From Vespa crabro (taxonomy: Eukaryota; Arthropoda; Insecta; Hymenoptera; Vespidae): 64,000 nt of DNA. Shown here one piece after another: positions 58,019 through 64,000 of this stretch. Location: positions 2,542,001 through 2,606,000 of the forward strand of contig NW_025813595.1 of the NCBI RefSeq assembly GCF_910589235.1, given 5' to 3'. Numbering within the stretch: position 1 is the first letter of the stretch; each line of letters starts with the position of its first letter. A model generated the notes under the pieces. It was given only the letters and a program-made list of their open reading frames with translations. It made no database searches and was not told the DNA's origin. A program made the translations under genes and the position numbers.

Positions 58019-60654
58019 GCAAAGTAACGATATTAACGATAATAACGATGATACCGATTATAAAGATAATAATGATTACAATAATAACGATTATAATAAT
58101 AACAATAATTTCGAAAATATGGATAATAACGATGACAACGATAATATAAATAATAATAACGATTATAACAATAATAATAATAGTAATAATAAAGATTATA
58201 GCAATAATAACGTTTATAATGATAATAACGATAATAATATTAATAATATTAACATTAATAACGATAATAACGATAATTATTTTAATAGAAGTAATAAAAA
58301 CAATATTAAGAATGTTTGCAATTATAATGATAGAAGCCACAATAATAGTGGTAACAATTAAAGTAATAACAATAATAACGATAATGACGATAATAAGGAT
58401 AATAATAATAACGATAATAACGATAATAATAATAAAATTAATAACGATAATTATGTTAATAAAAATAATAATGGTAACATTAATAACGATAACAAAGACA
58501 ATAAGGATAATAGTAATAACGATAATAAAGGCTATAATAATAATAAAAATATCAATAATAACGATAAGAACGATAATATTAAAAATAGTAATAATAATAA
58601 AAACGATAAAGACGATATTTACGATAATAATAATAATAGTTATAACAATACTAAAGATAATAACAAAAATAATAATAATAATAATAATAATAATATTAAT
58701 ATCGTTAATAACGATAATAACGATAATAATAATAGTAATAATAACAATAATAACGATAATAAAATTAATAGCGTTATTAATAAACACGATAATATCGATA
58801 ATAACGATAATCATTATAACAATATTAACGTTAATCACCATAATAATAATAACGATATTAACGATAATATCGGTAATAATAATAATTATAATAATAACAA
58901 TAAAAACGACAATAAAGATATTAACTTCAATAATAATAACGATTATAATGATAATAACGATAATAACGATAATAACGATAATAATAAAAACGACAATAAA
59001 GGTAATGGTAAATTTAATATTAACGATTATAACGATAATAATAATAATAATAGTAAAGATAAAAGCGATAATAATGTTAGAAACAATAATAATATAACAT
59101 TAATAACGATAATATAGATAATAATGTTAATAACAATAATAATAATAACATTATTAACGAAAATATAGATAATAATGATAATAACGATAATAATGGTAGC
59201 AGTAATAACAATAATTATAATAATAACGATTATAGAGATATTGAGTATTACAATTATCAAGATAGTAATGATAATAAAAATAATTTTAATAATAATAAAA
59301 AATATGATATCAATATTAACAGTATAATATACTGATAATAATAATAACAATAGTAATGATAATATCGATTATAATAGTAATAATAATAATAATAATAATA
59401 GATAATAACAATAATAATGATATTAATGATAATAATGATAATAACGATTATAACTATAATAACGATACCAACAATAACATTAGTAATAATAATAATAAAA
59501 AAGGTAATAACAATATTAACGATAATAACGATAATAATAACACAATAATAACGATAATAATAACACAATAATAACGATAATATCGATTATAATGATTATA
59601 AAGATAATATTAATAACATTAATAACGGTAATAACGATATTAACGATAACAATAATAGCAATAATAACGATAACATAGATAATTCTCATAACAATATTAA
59701 AGATAATGTCGATAATAATAGTAATATTGGTAACAATAATAACTATAATATCGACAAAATCGATAATAATACTAACGATAAGAACGAGAATAGTAATAAT
59801 AATAATAATAATTACGATATTATCGTTAAAAATAATAATAATAATAACAATAATTACGATAATAAAGAAAATAACGATAGTAACAATGACGATAATAACG
59901 AAAATAGTAATTGCAATAATATATATAGTAACAATAATAATGATAATTACGAAAATAGTAATAATAATAATACCGATAATAACAATAATAACGATATTAT
60001 TGATAACAATGATAATAAAGATAATAATAAAAGTAGTAATAATAACAACAAATAGATATAATAATAATAAAGAGATTAACGGAAAAAACAATAATAATAC
60101 TAACAATTATAAAGATACTAACCATTATAATGATAGAAACGATAATAATAATAATATTAATAACAATAATAACGACAATAACGATATGAACAATAACAAT
60201 ATTAACAATAATATCGATAAAAACGATAATGACGATAATTATAATAGATATATTTCTATAACAAAGATTATAACGAAAGGACGACAATTATAGTAACAAT
60301 AAAAACAATAATAATGATAATAATGATAGTAATAATATTAATAAGACCGATAATAATAATAATATCGATAATAATGGAAGTAATAATAACAAAGATAACA
60401 ATAATAACGATATTGACGATAACAATAATCACGATAATAACGATATTAACGATACTAATAAAAACGATAATAACTATAATTTCGATAATAGTAATAACAA
60501 TGTTAACGATAATGTCGGTAAAAATAATAATAATAATAATAACGACAATAACTATAATAAAGATAATATAAATAACATTAACGATAATAACGATAATATC
60601 GAATATAATAATTACAATAAAAACGATACCAGAAAAATTAATAATAACCATAAA

Positions 60655-60786
60655 AACAATAATGAAGATAATAACGTCAATTAAAATAATATCAAGCACA
60701 GTAGTAACGATAATAAGGTAAATAACTGTAATAGCGATATTAAAGACAATAATAATAATAATAATAACGATAAAAATGATATTAAC

Positions 60787-60833
<47 letters not shown>

Positions 60834-60880
60834 GGATAATAACGATAATAGTAATAATAAAAATAATAATAACAATAATA
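60655..60880 (+). repeat. Direct repeat G, copy 1 (partner 62894-63115)
   Basis: The two copies are nearly identical in AACAATAATGAAGATAATAA, CGTCAATTAAAATAATATCA, AGCACAGTAGTAACG, AATAACTGTAATAGCGATAT and AAAAATGATATTAAC, and both end in a pure AAT tract. The offset is about 2.24 kb. TCAAGCACAG is a rare non-consensus box. Confidence 0.88.
60787..60833 (+). repeat. Pure (AAT)n tract in repeat G copy 1
   Basis: About 15-16 uninterrupted AAT units ending at AAGGATAATAACG. The tract is the positional equivalent of 63030-63072. Confidence 0.93.
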
Positions 60881-61254
60881 TAGATATCATCGATAATAGT
60901 AATATAGATAATAACGAAAATAATAATAATTATAATAACGATAATAACGATAATAATAATTATAATAAAAATAAAAATAATAATTATAAAAATAATTGCG
61001 TTTATAAATATAATAACCATAATAAAAAGAATATTAATAAAAATAATAATGATAATAGCAATGATAACTATAATATTAATAAGAATAATAATGATAACAA
61101 CGTTATTACCGATAATATAGAAAATAATAATAATAATAAAACAATAATAGCTATAAAAAAGATAATAACTATAAACTAAAATCGATAATAACGATAATAG
61201 ATATAAAAATAATATCGATAGTATCAATAATAACGAAAATAACTATATTAATAA

Positions 61255-61285
<31 letters not shown>

Positions 61286-61606
61286 AATAACGAAAATAAC
61301 TATAGTAATGATAATAACGTTAATAACGATAAGGACGAAAAAAAAAATTAAAATAATAACGTTAATAACGATAATAACAGCAATAGTAATAATAATAATA
61401 ATCACGATTATAACAATAATAACGATATTAACAGTAGGAATAATAACAATAAAAACTATAATAAATATAATAACGATAATAACGATAATAATAATAATAA
61501 TAATTATAATAATCCTAATAATAATAAGGATAATAAATATAATAACGTTAATAGTACAAGTAATAATAACATTAATATCATTATTAAAGATAATAAAGAT
61601 AATAAC

Positions 61607-61637
<31 letters not shown>

Positions 61638-61689
61638 TAAATAGTAATTATAACAAAATTAACGATAATAACGATAATAAACATAATAA

Positions 61690-62559
61690 TAATAAAAATA
61701 ATAACGATTATAATGATACAAACGATAATAGTAATAATATCAAATTACATAATAACGATAATAATGATAATAATAATAACATTAATAACGATAAAAACGA
61801 TTATAACGATAATAATAATACTAATAATAACAATAATAACAGCAAGAACGATAAAAAATATAATAACATTAATAACGATAATAACCATATTAACGAAAAA
61901 AACGATAATAATAATAGCAATAGTAACTATAATAATCATAATAACGATATTATAGTAATATAAATAAAGATAATATCGATAATAAGGACAATAATAATAC
62001 TAATAATAAAGATAATAACGATAACGTCGATAATAATTATAAAGAAAATAACGACAATAATAATATTAATATTAAAGATAATAAGAATAATAATAATAAC
62101 ATCGATAATAATAATAACAATAATATCGTTAATAAGGGTAATTACGAAAATAACAGTAATAACGATAATATAAATAAAATGACAATAATAATAATAATAA
62201 AATCGATAATAACGATATTAACGATAATAACGGTAATAACGATAATAAGGATAATAATAATAATAATAATAAAGAAAATAACGGTATTAACGGTAATATC
62301 GATAATAATAATAACAATAATAACGATAATAAAAATAGTATTGATAATAACCATAATTTTAATTACAATAATAATAATATTGACGATAATAACGATATTA
62401 ATAGAGACAATAATAACAGTAACAAAGATGATAACGATATTAATATTAATAATAATATTATCGATAGTAGGGTTAATTACGAAAATAACGGTAATAAAGA
62501 TTATAACAATAATAACAACAATAATATTAGAAATAATAACGATACAAACGATAATAACG

Positions 62560-62609
<50 letters not shown>

Positions 62610-62680
62610 GATAATAACGCTATTAACGATAAAAAAGATGGTAATAAATACAATAAGAGCGATAATGACAATATTAATGA
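61690..62680 (+). repeat. Long direct repeat H, copy 3 (partial)
   Basis: It matches the first part of copies 1 and 2: an ATTACATAATAACGATAATA box, AGCAAGAACGATAAAAAATA, a TATTATAGTAATATAAATAA box, GATAATAAGGACAATAATAA, GTATTAACGGTAATATCG and GTTAATTACGAAAATAACGG. The segment carrying GTAAAGTGGATA is missing. It lies on the far side of the retroelement from its partners. Confidence 0.8.
62560..62608 (+). repeat. Pure (AAT)n tract in repeat H copy 3
   Basis: About 16 uninterrupted AAT units. The corresponding places in the other H copies (about 19870-19890 and 30915-30935) carry shorter tracts. Confidence 0.9.
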
Positions 62681-62893
62681 AAATAACGATAATTATAAAA
62701 ACAATAATTACTATAATAACGATATTAACAATAATAAGAATAAGAATAAAAACGATAATAAAGAAATAACGATAATTATAATAGCAATAATAACTATAAA
62801 GACGATAAAAACTACAATAACGATAATAATAAAATTAATAATAATATCATTATGGATAATAACGATAATTAAGATAATAATAACATTATTAAT

Positions 62894-63029
62894 AACAATA
62901 ATGAAGATAATAACGTCAATTAGAATAATATCAAGCACAGTAATAACGATAATAAGGGAAATAACTGTAATAGCGATATTAAAGACAATAATAATAATAA
63001 TAATAACGATAAAAATGATATTAACAAAG

Positions 63030-63072
<43 letters not shown>

Positions 63073-63115
63073 GGATAATAACGATAATAGTAATAATAAA
63101 AATAATAATAACGAT
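62894..63115 (+). repeat. Direct repeat G, copy 2
   Basis: Partner of 60655-60880. It carries ATATCAAGCACAGTAATAAC, AATAACTGTAATAGCGATAT and the trailing AAT tract at 63030-63072. Part of the difference between the copies is in AAT tract length. Confidence 0.88.
63030..63072 (+). repeat. Pure (AAT)n tract in repeat G copy 2
   Basis: About 14 uninterrupted AAT units ending at AAGGATAATAACG. Confidence 0.93.
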
Positions 63116-64000
63116 AATAGCGATAACAAATATAATAACGATAGTAATAATAACAATTACAACGATTAATAACAGTAATGACGAAAACAATAAGAACGAC
63201 AACTACTATTTTATCGTTAATAATATTAACAATATTAACGTTCATAATAAAAACAGTAATATTAATAGTGACATGTATAACGATAATAACGATAACAATA
63301 ATAGTAAAAGTAACAATAATAACGATAATAACGATAACAACGATGATAATAATAACGATAATCATTTTAATAACGATAATAACGATAATAAAATAAATAT
63401 CGATTATAATAATAATATTAATAAAAATAATAATTGGTATAATAACGATTATAACGATGATAATAATAGTAATAGTGACAATAATAATGAAGATAATAAC
63501 GATATTGATGATTCAAACGATATAGAGATAATGGCGATAATAAAATTAATAATAATGATAATTATAATAACAATAGTAATAAGAACAATAATAGCGGTAA
63601 TAAAGATAATAAGGATAGTAATAATAATAATAATAATAATGACAACAACGATAAAAACGATATTAATGATAAATTCAATAATACTAAAAATATAATAACT
63701 ATAATAACGATAATAACAATAATATTGAGAACAATAATGAGGATAATATTGTTAAAAACGATTATAATAATAACAATCATAATGATCATAATGATAATAA
63801 TGATAATATCGAAAACAATAATAATAATAACAACTATAATAACGATAATGACGATAACAATAATAACGAGAATAACCATAATATCGGTAATAATAACAAT
63901 ATTAACGAGAATAACGATAATAATAATAATAATAAAAACAATAAAAACGATAATAAAGATTGCAACGATAATAATATTAAGGTTATTAACGACAAAATTC

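Larger units (their letters stand above)
55888..58020 (-). mobile_element. 5'-truncated R1-clade non-LTR retrotransposon
   Basis: This ~2.1-kb block is the only non-satellite sequence in the window. Read on the minus strand it contains, in order, the fingers and palm of a reverse transcriptase (NKKAPVPDG), a YGFRSG..STIHA motif, a YADD catalytic box, a thumb region, a C-terminal Cys/His segment ending in HTFFIC, an untranslated region and an A-rich tail. This order and wording match the R1 clade of LINE-like elements (R1, TRAS, Waldo and relatives), which move by target-primed reverse transcription and usually carry an apurinic-type endonuclease at the start of ORF2. Full R1-type elements are about 5-6 kb. 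This copy lacks the 5' UTR, ORF1 and the endonuclease, the usual result of incomplete reverse transcription. Its edges are sharp, with the A-rich tail at 55888-55914 and the 5' junction near 58020. It is inserted so that its coding strand is the T-rich strand of the satellite. Confidence 0.93.
58021..64000 (+). repeat. Degenerate 9-bp/triplet AT-rich satellite array, right block
   Basis: Immediately after the retroelement the sequence returns to the same satellite, with the same strand bias, the same AACGATAAT consensus and the same variant triplets. Several stretches here align with the left block, for example 61690-62680 with 18481-19990 and 29581-31000. This shows that the retroelement was inserted into a pre-existing array and does not mark its edge. 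No gene is visible. The array continues past the end of the window. Confidence 0.95.

Noticed and set aside
57882..58841. Open frame joining satellite to retroelement on the minus strand (319 codons)
   Set aside because: It is satellite Ile/Val translation read into an incorrect frame of the retroelement. The true RT frame at this edge reads REKLEWLRLE and NKKAP.
1..64000. CRISPR array or regularly spaced repeat-spacer structure
   Set aside because: Repeats are contiguous variants of a 9-bp unit with no constant repeat and unique spacer pattern, and no cas-like gene is present.
1..64000. Telomeric repeat (TTAGG or CCTAA arrays), considered because TRAS/SART relatives target telomeres
   Set aside because: No run of TTAGG or CCTAA is seen. 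Isolated TTAGG words, such as near 21690 and 49126, are single variants in the satellite.
1..64000. Mitochondrial control region or AT-rich organelle DNA
   Set aside because: No tRNA, rRNA or mitochondrial protein gene is present, the length is far too great, and a nuclear R1-clade retroelement is embedded in it.
1..64000. Array variation as long-read sequencing error
   Set aside because: Errors would create frequent single-base indels. Instead the triplet phase holds for over 1 kb, and the same rare variants recur in order at distant copies.

Overview
The window is almost entirely one very long, degenerate, AT-rich satellite array. It is interrupted once, at about 55,888-58,020, by a decayed non-LTR retrotransposon fragment on the minus strand. 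I see no intact protein-coding gene, RNA gene or CRISPR array. The retroelement is an R1-clade (LINE-like) reverse transcriptase, a group known from arthropods. Together with a satellite block of more than 60 kb, this points to constitutive heterochromatin (pericentromeric or similar) of an arthropod, most likely an insect. I cannot name the species.

Layout: 1-55,887 is satellite; 55,888-58,020 is the 5'-truncated R1-clade copy; 58,021-64,000 is the same satellite in the same orientation. The array runs off both ends of the window. Its basic pattern is triplet-based, with a 9-bp consensus close to GATAATAAC (equivalently AATAACGAT) mixed with AAT triplets. Sample lines counted by eye are roughly 15-20% GC, against roughly half GC in the retroelement. 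Nearly every C in the array sits in a CpG, and the commonest variants (AATGAT, AACAAT) are the two transition products of AACGAT.

The array has higher-order structure. Low-frequency variants recur in the same order at distant places, which defines long direct repeats: a ~340-bp tandem duplication at 3.7-4.3 kb, a ~390-bp unit with tandem remnants at 2.1 and 26.0 kb and single copies at 35.2 and 47.3 kb, a ~1-kb pair at 0.5 and 37.5 kb, composite units of ~2-2.7 kb at 5.0, 13.5 and 26.7 kb, a ~1-1.5-kb family at 18.5, 29.6 and 61.7 kb, and others. All copies I compared are in direct orientation and their spacings differ. This suggests repeated segmental amplification and rearrangement, not one regular higher-order period.

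The retroelement keeps the reverse transcriptase domain, the C-terminal zinc-knuckle region, a 3' UTR and an A-rich tail. It has lost ORF1, the endonuclease and the 5' UTR. A ~5-nt deletion in RT motif A and at least six premature stops make it non-functional. The long open frames elsewhere (Ile/Val/Thr-rich, Asn/Asp-rich, Leu/Ser-rich or Tyr/Arg-rich) arise because five of the six frames of the consensus lack stop codons. I do not call them as genes.
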